A DNA stretch of 64,000 nt from Longimicrobiales bacterium (GTDB lineage: Bacteria > Gemmatimonadota > Gemmatimonadetes > Longimicrobiales > Gaopeijiaceae): NCBI GenBank assembly GCA_958296005.1, contig CATQHQ010000002.1:62001-126000 (forward strand). Reading direction: 5' to 3'. A program made the translations under genes and the position numbers. Numbering within the stretch: the stretch's first letter is position 1; every line of letters starts with the position of its first letter. Shown piece by piece: positions 51,628 to 60,334 of the stretch. The notes beneath the pieces are model-generated. The model saw only the letters and a program-made list of their open reading frames with translations. It had not been told where the DNA came from and did no database searches.

Positions 51628-53478
51628 ATGAAGATATCGCGTTGGAAGTTCGGTTTGGCCGTTCGGACGGCCAAGAGCACGGCCGTGCGGGCGGCACAAG
51701 TGGCGTGGGTCGCGGGAACCGCCGCCGCGTGCGCCGATCTGGCGCTGGAGACGGACCGAATCCCGTCGTCTCTTTCCCTGGCCCCGTTCGACAGCTTGGT
51801 GACGTCCGGCGACGTTGTCCGCATCCGCGTCACCGTGGAGGACCAGGACGGCAACGTCATGGACGGACCGCCGTCGTGGGCTCAGCCCGTGTGGAGCCTC
51901 TCGGACTCGGGGGCGGTCACGGTGGAGCGGGACGGCAGCGCCACGGCAGTTCGCGGCGGATACGTCAGCGTGACGGGGAAGGTCGCGGGCCTAGAGGCGT
52001 GGACCCGGTTGCGCATCAACCCAAGCAGCGTGGCCCTGACGGCGCCTACGATATACCTGACCCAGAGCGCTCAGAACGCCGAGGGCAGCGTGCCACTGGT
52101 GGCCGGTCGTCGAGCCCTGCTTCGGGTGTTCATGACCGGCCACGAGACCAGCTTCTACAAGCCTAAGGTGCGGGCGACGTTCTATCAGGGCGACGGAGAG
52201 GAGCACGCCGTCGAGATGCAGCCGCAAGGCGTGCTGATTCCCATGGAGGTGGAGGAACACCGGCTGGACCGTTCCTTCAACGCCATCGTCCCGGGTTCGG
52301 TTCTGCAACCGGGCGTGGAGATGGTGGTGGAGCTGGACCCCGACGGCGTCGTCCCACCGGCGGCCGGCAGCCAGCTTCGGGTCCCCGCCCAGGGTCGGAT
52401 GCGTCTGGACGTTCGGGCGTTGCCGGTGCTCGAGCAGACGATCGTGCCCGTGCTGGTGGCCTCGGCCCCGGACGAGCGGATCTTCAACTGGACCCGGGGG
52501 ATGACCGCCGACAGCCGCCATATGCAGCTCGCTCGCACCCTCCTTCCGATCGGCGACATGCGGGTGACGGTCCACGACACCTACACCACTTCGGCGGACC
52601 TCACAACGGGGAACGGATGGAACATTTTTCTGAGAGAAATCACGGCCATGCGGGAGATGGAGGGCAGTCGCGGCTACTACTACGGCGCCGTCGTCCTTCC
52701 TTCGGGATCGGCTTGGGGCGGGTTGGGGTGGATCGGCAGCCCCATCAGCGTGGGCCGACCGACGGAGGGCACGTTTGCCCACGAGCTGGGTCACAACATG
52801 AGGCTCCTCCACGCGCCCTGCGGCGGCGCGGGCGGTCCCGACGCCGAGTACCCCTACGACGGCGGAGAAATCGGCATCTGGGGCTACAACTTCAACGGCG
52901 CCAAGCTCATCGACCCCTCCCAGTACAAGGACTTGATGGGCTACTGCGACCCGAGCTGGGTGAGCGACTACCACTTCGAGCGGGCCTTGGAACACCGGCT
53001 GGCTTCAGAAGCAGCGCAGGCGCGACGCAACGCCCAAGCCGTGCCCGAAAGGACGCTTATGCTGTGGGGGGGCGTCCAGGACGGCGAGTTGCAGCTTGAG
53101 CCCGCGTTTCTGGTCGACGCCAAGCCCAGCTTGCCGGAGGCGGCCGGCCGCTATCGGCTTGAGGGGATCGCCTCCGACGGGCGGCGCCCGTTCTCGTTCA
53201 GCTTCGAGCCAGGGGCGGTGGAGCACGGCGGCCGGCAGTTCGTCTTCACCGTTCCGTACGACCCGGACCGGGACGGCCTGCTGGAGCGGGTGGTCCTGTC
53301 TGGACCCGAAGGGGAAGTGGCGATGGAAGCGTCTGGGGCGAGTCCCATGGCGATCGTCCGCAACCGGGCAGACGGGCAGGTGCGAGCGATCGTGAGGAAC
53401 TGGACCGGCGAGTCGGCCCTCCTCGCGCAGGACGTGGAGGTCCTGGTCAGCTACGGCCTGCCGGGAGGCGGCCGATGA
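51628..53478 (+). CDS. Secreted metzincin-like metalloprotease, paralogue A
   Basis: 616 residues from ATG 51628. Signal with lipobox-like AAACADL. The N-terminal ~140 residues are a BIG2-type Ig domain. The zinc site is FAHELGHNMRLLHAPCGG, with a Met-turn candidate YKDLMGYCDPSWVSDYHFE 50 residues later, the order seen in metzincins. In the usual HExxHxxGxxH the eighth residue is glycine; here it is arginine, while paralogue B keeps glycine. The C-terminal ~170 residues are a beta-sandwich. It probably degrades extracellular protein. Its stop overlaps the next start (ATGA). Confidence 0.82.
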   Translation: MKISRWKFGLAVRTAKSTAVRAAQVAWVAGTAAACADLALETDRIPSSLSLAPFDSLVTSGDVVRIRVTVEDQDGNVMDGPPSWAQPVWSLSDSGAVTVERDGSATAVRGGYVSVTGKVAGLEAWTRLRINPSSVALTAPTIYLTQSAQNAEGSVPLVAGRRALLRVFMTGHETSFYKPKVRATFYQGDGEEHAVEMQPQGVLIPMEVEEHRLDRSFNAIVPGSVLQPGVEMVVELDPDGVVPPAAGSQLRVPAQGRMRLDVRALPVLEQTIVPVLVASAPDERIFNWTRGMTADSRHMQLARTLLPIGDMRVTVHDTYTTSADLTTGNGWNIFLREITAMREMEGSRGYYYGAVVLPSGSAWGGLGWIGSPISVGRPTEGTFAHELGHNMRLLHAPCGGAGGPDAEYPYDGGEIGIWGYNFNGAKLIDPSQYKDLMGYCDPSWVSDYHFERALEHRLASEAAQARRNAQAVPERTLMLWGGVQDGELQLEPAFLVDAKPSLPEAAGRYRLEGIASDGRRPFSFSFEPGAVEHGGRQFVFTVPYDPDRDGLLERVVLSGPEGEVAMEASGASPMAIVRNRADGQVRAIVRNWTGESALLAQDVEVLVSYGLPGGGR

Positions 53479-54044
53479 CTTTTCCGGCGCTGGCCGCGGC
53501 CCGAACGAGCGCCACCCTTCTGCTGGTAGCCGCTGTCCTCTCGCCTGCTCCTACCGCCGGCCAGACCCAGGCCGAACTCCGGAGCGGGCTCACGGTCGGG
53601 AGCCACTCGGGCTCGGCGGCGGCCCTCGACATTGCCCCTGCTTTTTCGTTCGACTTGATCGTCCGCCGGCAGATGTGGTCGCGCCTCGCGCTATTCGGGG
53701 GCTACTACCGAACCGCCTTCGGCTGCGAAGAGGGGTACTGCCAGGACCAGGACGTCACCGTGGTCGGCAACCACGCCGCCGTGGGCGCGGAGTGGGGAAG
53801 CGGCGGACCGTGGGTGCGCTTGGGCGTCCTCTTCGGCACCACGAGCGCCGGCACGGATGGCGACCCGGCCAACCTGGGCGTCGGGTTGCTGGGTGCCGCC
53901 GGACTCATGGTTGGCTCGCGACGGGTGCGCTTCATGCCTGGAATATCGTACCGCTGGATGACGGCCAACTCGGCGTCGGACTCGGACCGTGCGATCGCGC
54001 TGGCCCTGGACGTGGGGATCGCCGTGCGGGTGGGCGGGGGCTGA
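53475..54044 (+). CDS. Small outer-membrane-type beta protein
   Basis: 189 residues. Signal peptide ending TAGQTQ. Alternating short hydrophobic/hydrophilic strands (FSFDLIVRRQMWSRLALFGGYYR, HAAVGAEWGSGGPWVRLGVLFG, VGLLGAAGLMVGSRRVRFMPGISYRWM, ALALDVGIAVRVGGG) suggest an eight-strand barrel. Two cysteines (FGCEEGYCQDQD) could pair in a loop. It sits between the two proteases and overlaps the first; a role in their export or display is possible but untested. Confidence 0.65.
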   Translation: MTFPALAAARTSATLLLVAAVLSPAPTAGQTQAELRSGLTVGSHSGSAAALDIAPAFSFDLIVRRQMWSRLALFGGYYRTAFGCEEGYCQDQDVTVVGNHAAVGAEWGSGGPWVRLGVLFGTTSAGTDGDPANLGVGLLGAAGLMVGSRRVRFMPGISYRWMTANSASDSDRAIALALDVGIAVRVGGG

Positions 54045-54058
54045 CGCGCCAGCCGGAA

Positions 54059-55915
54059 GTGATCGCTCTACCCGGTCGAACGGTCTCCGAGCCCACGGCG
54101 GGGGCTCGGGCCCTTCCGCTCATCGGCGCGCTCCTCGCGACGGCGGTGGCCGGCTGCACCGATCTGGCTTTCATGCCCGAGCAGGTTCCGGCGTCGCTGG
54201 TCGTGTCGCCGGCCGATACGCTGGTCGCCGTCGGCGATGTCGTCGCATACCGGTTGACCGTGCTGGACCAGAACGGCGACTCGATCCGGCCCTCGCCCTC
54301 GTGGACGCAGCCGGTCTGGTCCACGTCCGACGCGACGTCGGCTCGCGTGTCGCCCGACGGCCGGGTGGAGGCGCTTCGGGGTGCCGACGAGGCCGTGTCG
54401 GTGTCGTCGGCGGGCCTTTCCGCCAGCGCGCGCCTGCGGATCAACCCGCCTGATCTGGTTCTGAACGCGCCCACTTTCCACCTGACCCAGGGCATCCAGC
54501 GAGGCAACGGCCTCGTCCCCTTGATCGCCGGCAGGCAGGCGCTGCTCCGCGTCTTCGTGACCGGCGACCAAGTCAGCTTTTACCAGCCCCAGGTCCATGC
54601 TTTCTTCTGGCAAGAGAACCGGCTGGTCCACAGCATCGACATGCGCTCCGCTTCGGACGTCCTGCCCAACTACGTGGAGGAAGGTCGGCTCGACCGGTCA
54701 TACAACGCCATTGTTCCCGGCGAGGTGCTGCAGCCCGGCGTGACGATGGTGGTGGAGCTCAATCGGGACGGGACGGTGCCCGTGGCCTCGGGGAGCACGT
54801 TGCGGCTGCCCGACACCGGTCGGATCAAGCTGGACGTGCGCGCCCTCCCCAGGTTGGACCTGACGGTGGTGCCGATTCTGGTCGCTTCCGATTCCAGCAC
54901 GCTGGCGCTCGCCTGGACCCAGGACATGGGACCCGAGAGCGAGCACACCTACCTGACCCGATCGGCGCTTCCGGTCGGCGACCTGAGCGTAGCGGTTCGG
55001 GAGCCCTTCATCACGTCGGTGGACCTGACCACCGGCGCAGGATGGGGCAAGCTGCTGGCCGACCTGACCTTCCTCCATCAACGGGAGGGCGAGCGGGGGT
55101 ACTACTACGGCGCCGTCGCGCTCCCTCAAGGGGCGAACTGGACGGGGCTAGGCTACATAGGCGAGTTCCGGGTGAGCGTGGGCGCTCCCAACAGCGCAAT
55201 CATGGCTCACGAACTGGGCCACAACTTCGGGCTCCGGCACGCACCCTGCGGAGGCGCCAACGGACCCGACAAGGGCTATCCCTACGACGACGGCGGCATC
55301 GGCGTGTGGGGCTACGACTTCCAACGCGAACGACTGGTCGACCCCTCCGTCTACAAGGACGTGATGGGGTACTGCTACCCGAGCTGGATGAGCGACTACC
55401 ACTTCAGCAAGGCGATGGCGTACCGGCTCTCCACGGAAGTGCCCGCGCTGCCGGATCGGAGCGTCAAGAGCTTGGTCCTGCGCGGCGGCGCCGGCAACGG
55501 GAAGCTGTACCTGGAGCCCGCGTTTCTGATGGACATGACCCCGGCGATGCCGACGGAAGGCGGCCCGTACCGGTTGGAGGGGTTCGGCGCCCGAGGCGAG
55601 CGGCGCTTCTCCTTCAGCTTCTCGACCACTCCACTGGAGTTCGGCGGCGGCGGCTTCTCGTTCGCGCTTCCGTACGACCCGAACCGGGACGGGGAGCTGG
55701 CCCAAGTGGCGCTCTCGGGCTCCGACGGGCTCTTCGTGCTGCAAGAGTCGGGCGCGGAGCCGATGGCCGTCGTCACGGATCGGACCACCGGCCGCGTGCG
55801 CGCGATCCTCCGCGGCTGGACGGGGACCGACTTGCCCGGCCTCCTCGACGGCAACGTGGACGTGACGATCAGCGACGGGTTGCCGCGAGAGGTCGCGTTG
55901 CGGCAGTTCGAGTAG
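54059..55915 (+). CDS. Secreted metzincin-like metalloprotease lipoprotein, paralogue B
   Basis: 618 residues from GTG 54059, 14 bases after the previous stop. A lipobox ends AVAGC. The domain order matches paralogue A: an Ig-like domain (PASLVVSPADTLVAVGDVVAYRL), a linker, the catalytic domain and a C-terminal beta-sandwich. The zinc motif IMAHELGHNFGLRHAPCGG has the metzincin glycine, and YKDVMGYCYPSWMSDYHF holds the Met-turn. The two proteases arose by duplication. This one keeps the canonical active-site pattern, so it is the more probable active enzyme. Its last residues are followed by a tRNA gene on the other strand. Confidence 0.85.
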   Translation: MIALPGRTVSEPTAGARALPLIGALLATAVAGCTDLAFMPEQVPASLVVSPADTLVAVGDVVAYRLTVLDQNGDSIRPSPSWTQPVWSTSDATSARVSPDGRVEALRGADEAVSVSSAGLSASARLRINPPDLVLNAPTFHLTQGIQRGNGLVPLIAGRQALLRVFVTGDQVSFYQPQVHAFFWQENRLVHSIDMRSASDVLPNYVEEGRLDRSYNAIVPGEVLQPGVTMVVELNRDGTVPVASGSTLRLPDTGRIKLDVRALPRLDLTVVPILVASDSSTLALAWTQDMGPESEHTYLTRSALPVGDLSVAVREPFITSVDLTTGAGWGKLLADLTFLHQREGERGYYYGAVALPQGANWTGLGYIGEFRVSVGAPNSAIMAHELGHNFGLRHAPCGGANGPDKGYPYDDGGIGVWGYDFQRERLVDPSVYKDVMGYCYPSWMSDYHFSKAMAYRLSTEVPALPDRSVKSLVLRGGAGNGKLYLEPAFLMDMTPAMPTEGGPYRLEGFGARGERRFSFSFSTTPLEFGGGGFSFALPYDPNRDGELAQVALSGSDGLFVLQESGAEPMAVVTDRTTGRVRAILRGWTGTDLPGLLDGNVDVTISDGLPREVALRQFE

Positions 55916-55938
55916 CGCTCGTTCTTCGACTGCGCCAG

Positions 55939-56012
55939 TCGGGACGGCCGGATTCGAACCGGCGACCCCCTGAACCCCATTCAGGTGCGCTACCGGACTG
56001 CGCCACGTCCCG
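55939..56012 (-). tRNA. tRNA-Pro (GGG anticodon)
   Basis: 74 bases on the minus strand. The acceptor CGGGACG pairs with CGTCCCG plus discriminator A; the anticodon stem CCTGA/TCAGG frames a loop ATGGGGT with anticodon GGG, reading CCC. The T loop is GGTTCGAATCC. The 3' CCA is not encoded. Confidence 0.95.
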
Positions 56013-56084
56013 AGTGGCGTTGAAGGTATCGTCTTGGGGCCCGAGTGGGAAGTGGAACGAGGGCCCGCGCGCGCCCCGGCCGAA

Positions 56085-56804
56085 TCATGCGCCGGCGTGG
56101 CGTCGTTCCTCGCTGTCGACGCGGCCGTCCACGAGGCGCACGACCCGGCTAGCCCGATCCGTCACACGGGGGTCGTGGGTGGAGAACAGGAAGGTGACGC
56201 CCCGCTCCCGGTTGAGCGTCTCCATCAGGGAAACCAAGCGCTCGGCGGTCTCCGAGTCCACGTTGGCGGTGGGTTCGTCGGCCAGCACCACCGCCGGGCG
56301 CGACGCCACGGCCCGCGCGATCGCCACCCGCTGCTGCTGACCACCCGAAAGCTCGGCGGGCTTCCGATCTTCCAGCCCTTCCAGGCCGACGGCGACCATG
56401 ATCTCCTTCACCCGCTTCCTCCGCTCGGCCGCGGCGACGCCTTGCACCCACATGACCATCTCGGCGTTCTCCCGGGCCGTGAGGACCGGGATCAGGTTGT
56501 AGGACTGGAAGACGAAGCCGATCCGATCCCGGCGGAGAGAGCTCAGCTCCCGGCGGTCCATGGCGCCCAAGTCGCGGCCTTCCACGACAACGGCGCCGGA
56601 GGTCGGCGCGTCCAGTGCCCCGGCCAAGTTCAGCGCGGTGGTCTTGCCCGAGCCCGACGGTCCCACCAAGGCGGTGAACTCGCCCGCCCGCACCGTCAAC
56701 TCCAGGTCGTCGAGGGCCCGCACCCCCAGCCGCCCCTGGCGGTACACCTTGGACACGCCTCGAAACTCGACGGCCGCCGGCAGAGAACGCGCGCCGTCGT
56801 TCAT
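56085..56804 (-). CDS. ABC transporter ATP-binding protein (MacB/LolD type)
   Basis: 239 residues from ATG 56804, overlapping the permease stop as ATGA. Walker A GPSGSGKTTALNLAG, Q-loop FVFQSYNLIPVLTARENAEM, signature LSGGQQQRVAIARAVASRP, Walker B VVLADEPTANVD and STHDPRV switch. The SYNLIP Q-loop and the length are of the LolD/MacB group. It powers the two FtsX-type permeases encoded directly upstream, either for lipoprotein release or for export of an unknown compound. Confidence 0.93.
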   Translation of the reverse strand: MNDGARSLPAAVEFRGVSKVYRQGRLGVRALDDLELTVRAGEFTALVGPSGSGKTTALNLAGALDAPTSGAVVVEGRDLGAMDRRELSSLRRDRIGFVFQSYNLIPVLTARENAEMVMWVQGVAAAERRKRVKEIMVAVGLEGLEDRKPAELSGGQQQRVAIARAVASRPAVVLADEPTANVDSETAERLVSLMETLNRERGVTFLFSTHDPRVTDRASRVVRLVDGRVDSEERRHAGA

Positions 56805-58075
56805 CCTGCGCGGATGCTCTCGGCCGGTTGGACTCGCCCGGCCCGCCAAGCAGGGTAGATGCCCGCGAGGACCACGACGACGAACGCCAGGACCACGATC
56901 CGGACCAGGTTCTCGGGGTAGATGCCGAACTTGAGCTCCGACGCCATCGCGATCCCCGAGATATCGGTGGGGCTGTTGCCGACATATCCGCTCATGTCGA
57001 TTCCCTTCCGGTTCAGGTAGATGTAGGGACCGGTGGTGATCAGTCCGGCAAGCGCCAGTCCGGCCAGACCCAGCCACGCGCTTTCATACACGACCAGCCG
57101 AAAAAGCTTCGCGGGACTGAAGCCAAGCGCCATCATGATCCCGAACTCTCGAAGCCGCTCCATTACGCTCACAAAGACGGTGTTGAAGATGCCGGCGGCC
57201 ACCATCAGGCCGATCACGGCGATCATGATCACGCCGCCGCCGACCTTCATCGCGACGAACGACGCGAGTCCAGGCCGCGTCTCGTGCCAGGGCACCGCCG
57301 CGGCAGCTGCTACGCCCGGCCGCTGGGCCAGCCATTCCGCCAAGCGCTCGGCCACGGTGTCGGCGCGACGATGGTCGCCCACGAACACGGCGACTTGGCT
57401 GGCCTCGCCGGGGCCGTAGCCGAGGACCTCCCGCGCAGGCGCCAGCGGGAGCAGCACCGTCCCGGCGTCCGCGCTCGGGGACCCTGTGCGCAGCAGCCCC
57501 GTCACCCGTCCCAGCCCCGACACGATGCCGCCGTCCCGTCCGGTGGTGGTGTACACGACCCGGTCGCCCACGCCAGCCCCCAAGTTCCGGGCGAGGCGAG
57601 CGCCCAGGACGATCCCCGTCCGGTTGCCGTCGGCGAAGACCTCGCCGTCCGAGACCGCCTCCAGGAAGGCCAGGGACGCCGAGTCCTCCACGCTGGGGTC
57701 GAACGCCAGGAACGCCGCGCCGTGGCTCTCCCGGGCGGTGCTGAGCATGAGCTGGCCGGCGATCCGGACGGCGACGCGCTCCACGCCGGGCTCCCGGGCC
57801 AGAACGGCAGCCAGGGCATCGGCGTCGGGGACGGTCCGCGAAAGGCTGGGCGTGTCCAGATAGTCGGCGTGCTGGACGGTGACGTGTCCTCCGCCCATGC
57901 GCGCCGCCAAGTCGATCATCTCTTGCCAGTTGCGGTCCTGCGCACCCATGGAGACCACCGACAGGAAGACGCCGAAGGCGATCGACGCCAGCGTGAGCGC
58001 TGTGCGACGGCGGTTGCGGCCCAGGTTGCGCCGGGCCATCGCCCACAGGCTGGTGCGCTTCATAGACAAGGACAT
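56801..58075 (-). CDS. FtsX/MacB-type ABC permease
   Basis: 424 residues. A first membrane helix (RTALTLASIAFGVFLSVVSMG) is followed by a ~220-residue periplasmic domain and three C-terminal helices (MIAVIGLMVAAGIFNTVFVS, FRLVVYESAWLGLAGLALAG, VRIVVLAFVVVVLAGIYPAW), ending RAGRVQPAESIRAG, the usual FtsX-domain finish. The phrase MERLREFGIMMALGFSP is the cytoplasmic coupling motif. It is 4 bases from the paralogous permease and overlaps the ATPase gene. Confidence 0.9.
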   Translation of the reverse strand: MSLSMKRTSLWAMARRNLGRNRRRTALTLASIAFGVFLSVVSMGAQDRNWQEMIDLAARMGGGHVTVQHADYLDTPSLSRTVPDADALAAVLAREPGVERVAVRIAGQLMLSTARESHGAAFLAFDPSVEDSASLAFLEAVSDGEVFADGNRTGIVLGARLARNLGAGVGDRVVYTTTGRDGGIVSGLGRVTGLLRTGSPSADAGTVLLPLAPAREVLGYGPGEASQVAVFVGDHRRADTVAERLAEWLAQRPGVAAAAAVPWHETRPGLASFVAMKVGGGVIMIAVIGLMVAAGIFNTVFVSVMERLREFGIMMALGFSPAKLFRLVVYESAWLGLAGLALAGLITTGPYIYLNRKGIDMSGYVGNSPTDISGIAMASELKFGIYPENLVRIVVLAFVVVVLAGIYPAWRAGRVQPAESIRAG

Positions 58076-58078
58076 CCC

Positions 58079-59296
58079 TTACTCGTGCCTCATCGCCTCG
58101 ACGGGCTGGATCCGGGCCGCCTTGACGGCCGGGTAGAGCATCGACGCGAAGACGATGGCGATCATCGCACTCCACGGCGCCACGACCACCGACGGCTTGA
58201 CGACCCCTCGCATGACGGGCTCGATCCCGATCCCCGAGATCGATATTGTGCCGCCGAGGGCCGCCAAGTTGATCCCGGCGCTGCCGAAGTAGAGGATCAG
58301 CGGGACCGCCACGGCGAGGCCCGCCGCGGTCGCCAGGGCGGCTTGGAAGGCGCCTTCCCAAAGGATCAGCGCCACGACCCTGGACGGCGGGAGCCCGACG
58401 GCCTTCAGGAGGCCCAGCTCCTTGATGCGCTCGAAGACGGCCATGAGCGTGCTGTTGATCAGCAGAATGGCGATCGCCAGGTACACGACCATGAACAAGA
58501 CGTACATCATGCCCTCCACCGAGTCCAGCATTGAGGAGAGGGCCGGGAAGAGCTCGCGCCACGTCACCACGTCGAAGCCGGGGGCGGCCGCGCGAACCCG
58601 TTCCGCCGCCACGTCGACGGGTTCGGCGTCGCCCGTGCGGACCACGATCTGGTGGGCGCCGCCGGGCAGGGCGAAGAGCTCCAGGAACGCGGCCCGGGTC
58701 ATGAAGACGCCGCCTCGGTCGGTCCCTTCGGCGACGGGGGCCAGGACGCCCCGCACGGTATAAAGCCCGTTGGCGATGCTGCCGTCGGCGGCTTGGCCCA
58801 GAAGGACGATCTCGCTGCCGGGGCCGGCGTCCAGCGTGCCGGCGAGGCGCGAACCGATCACGATCCCGGTCGGAGTCGCCGCGTCCAGCCACGAACCGAC
58901 GGCCACGCGCTGGCTGACCGCGCTGGCCCCGGCGTCTCTCGCGGTCTCGACACCGCGCACGGAGACTCCGGCGGAGGACTCGCCGACCGCCGCCAGTCCC
59001 CCGGCGAGGAGACGCGGCGACGCTCCATAGCCGATCGCCCCGAGGGAATCGACCAGCGCCAGGGGGGCGTCGATCCGGTCGAAGATCGAAGGGCTGTCCC
59101 GGTACCCCGCCGGGTACACCTGCACGTCGCCCACCTCCACCTCGACGATCTTGGCTTCCAGGTCCCGCAGGAAGCCCTGGGACAAGGACGTCCAGACGAT
59201 CATCGCCGCGAGCCCCAAGGCCATGGCGGCGATCGTGGCGGCGGTGCGGCGGCCGTAGCGCCACAGGTTCCGCCACGCCATCACCGCAGTGCGCAC
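58079..59296 (-). CDS. FtsX/MacB-type ABC permease
   Basis: 405 residues from GTG 59296, chosen because GGAGG sits 5 bases upstream; ATG 59281 is an alternative that exactly abuts the upstream stop. The layout is like the next gene: helix TAATIAAMALGLAAMIVW, a periplasmic domain, then YLAIAILLINSTLMAVF, coupling motif FERIKELGLLKAVGLPP, and a C-terminus YPAVKAARIQPVEAMRHE. The two permeases would form the heterodimeric membrane part of the transporter. Confidence 0.88.
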   Translation of the reverse strand: MRTAVMAWRNLWRYGRRTAATIAAMALGLAAMIVWTSLSQGFLRDLEAKIVEVEVGDVQVYPAGYRDSPSIFDRIDAPLALVDSLGAIGYGASPRLLAGGLAAVGESSAGVSVRGVETARDAGASAVSQRVAVGSWLDAATPTGIVIGSRLAGTLDAGPGSEIVLLGQAADGSIANGLYTVRGVLAPVAEGTDRGGVFMTRAAFLELFALPGGAHQIVVRTGDAEPVDVAAERVRAAAPGFDVVTWRELFPALSSMLDSVEGMMYVLFMVVYLAIAILLINSTLMAVFERIKELGLLKAVGLPPSRVVALILWEGAFQAALATAAGLAVAVPLILYFGSAGINLAALGGTISISGIGIEPVMRGVVKPSVVVAPWSAMIAIVFASMLYPAVKAARIQPVEAMRHE

Positions 59297-60321
59297 CGGG
59301 CCTCCATCGCTGCACGCATCCGGCGGAGCGTGGCGGGTCCCACCCGGCAGCAGCCCCCGACGGCGTCTGCGCCTGCGGCAAGCCACTCAAGGCACGCCGT
59401 TGCCCAGTCGGCGCCTTCCACGGCGTCGCCACCGGGTTCGGCGGGAGCGTCCCAGCGTGACTGTCCGGTGGATCCGCCGTCGCGCCGAGTCGGCGGGTCC
59501 CAGCGCTTGGCCTCGGCGTCCCAGGCGCCCCCGGCGTTGGGGTACGCGACCACCGCCTTCTCCGTTCCCGACGCCACTTCGGCCACGAGGCCCGGCACGT
59601 ACCGCGGGGCGACGCAGTTGACCCCCAGTGCGAACACCCCCGGCGCGGCGTCCGCCACCCTCGTCGCTTGGGCCAAATCCGTGCCGTCCGCCAGCCGATC
59701 CCCGTCGGGGCAGCTGAAGCTGATCCACATCGGCTTCCCGAACTCGCCGGCCAGTCGGGCAAGGGCTCGGACCTCGGGGAGGCTGGGGATCGTCTCGCAT
59801 GCGATCAGGTCCGCCGAACTGCGGGCCAGCACCTGCCACCGCCGCCGGTGGAACGCCTCCAGCGCGTTCATGCCGATCCCGTAGTCGCCGCGATACTCGC
59901 TCCCGTCGGCCAAGTACGCCCCATAGGGACCCACGCCGGCCGCCACCAGAGGCCGAAGGCGGGGGACGGCGCGCGACCGACGCCCCAAGCTCGCCTCCTC
60001 CCGCGTCCAGAACTGGTCTCGCGCCCTGACGGCCAGCGCCACCGCGTCCAGGAGCGCCGCTTCCGCCTCGGCCTCCCCCATCCCCCGATCGGCGAAGCCC
60101 TGGAAGGTGGCTTGGTAGGTAGCGGTGACGATGCAGTCCGCTCCCGCTTCCAGAAACGCCCGGTGCACCGCCAGCACCGCGCCCGGGTCGTCCAAGAGGG
60201 CCTTTGCGGACCAGAGGGGGTCGTTCAGATCGTGGCCAGCGCGTTCAAGCTCGCTTGCAACTCCCCCGTCCAGCGCCACGAAGCCTTGGGCGGTCAGGAA
60301 GGGGTCGAAGGGCGATTGCAT
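59281..60321 (-). CDS. mmuM: Homocysteine S-methyltransferase
   Basis: 346 residues from ATG 60321. ALDGGVASELERAGHDLNDPLWSA is the typical start; ADCIVTATYQATFQGF, VAAGVGPYGAYLADGSEYRG and DLIACETIPSLPEV follow. Zinc ligands are the cysteine in FALGVNCVAPRY and the pair in VGGCCRVGPATLRRM. This family methylates homocysteine from S-methylmethionine or a related donor to make methionine. It starts 13 bases after the AAA ATPase and its stop overlaps the permease start, an unexpected operon partner set. Confidence 0.92.
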   Translation of the reverse strand: MQSPFDPFLTAQGFVALDGGVASELERAGHDLNDPLWSAKALLDDPGAVLAVHRAFLEAGADCIVTATYQATFQGFADRGMGEAEAEAALLDAVALAVRARDQFWTREEASLGRRSRAVPRLRPLVAAGVGPYGAYLADGSEYRGDYGIGMNALEAFHRRRWQVLARSSADLIACETIPSLPEVRALARLAGEFGKPMWISFSCPDGDRLADGTDLAQATRVADAAPGVFALGVNCVAPRYVPGLVAEVASGTEKAVVAYPNAGGAWDAEAKRWDPPTRRDGGSTGQSRWDAPAEPGGDAVEGADWATACLEWLAAGADAVGGCCRVGPATLRRMRAAMEARCALR

Positions 60322-60334
60322 GACGGCAGCGTGG

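Noticed and set aside
55939-56012. tRNA-Pro as an integration site
   Set aside because: No integrase and no repeated tRNA 3' end were found nearby.
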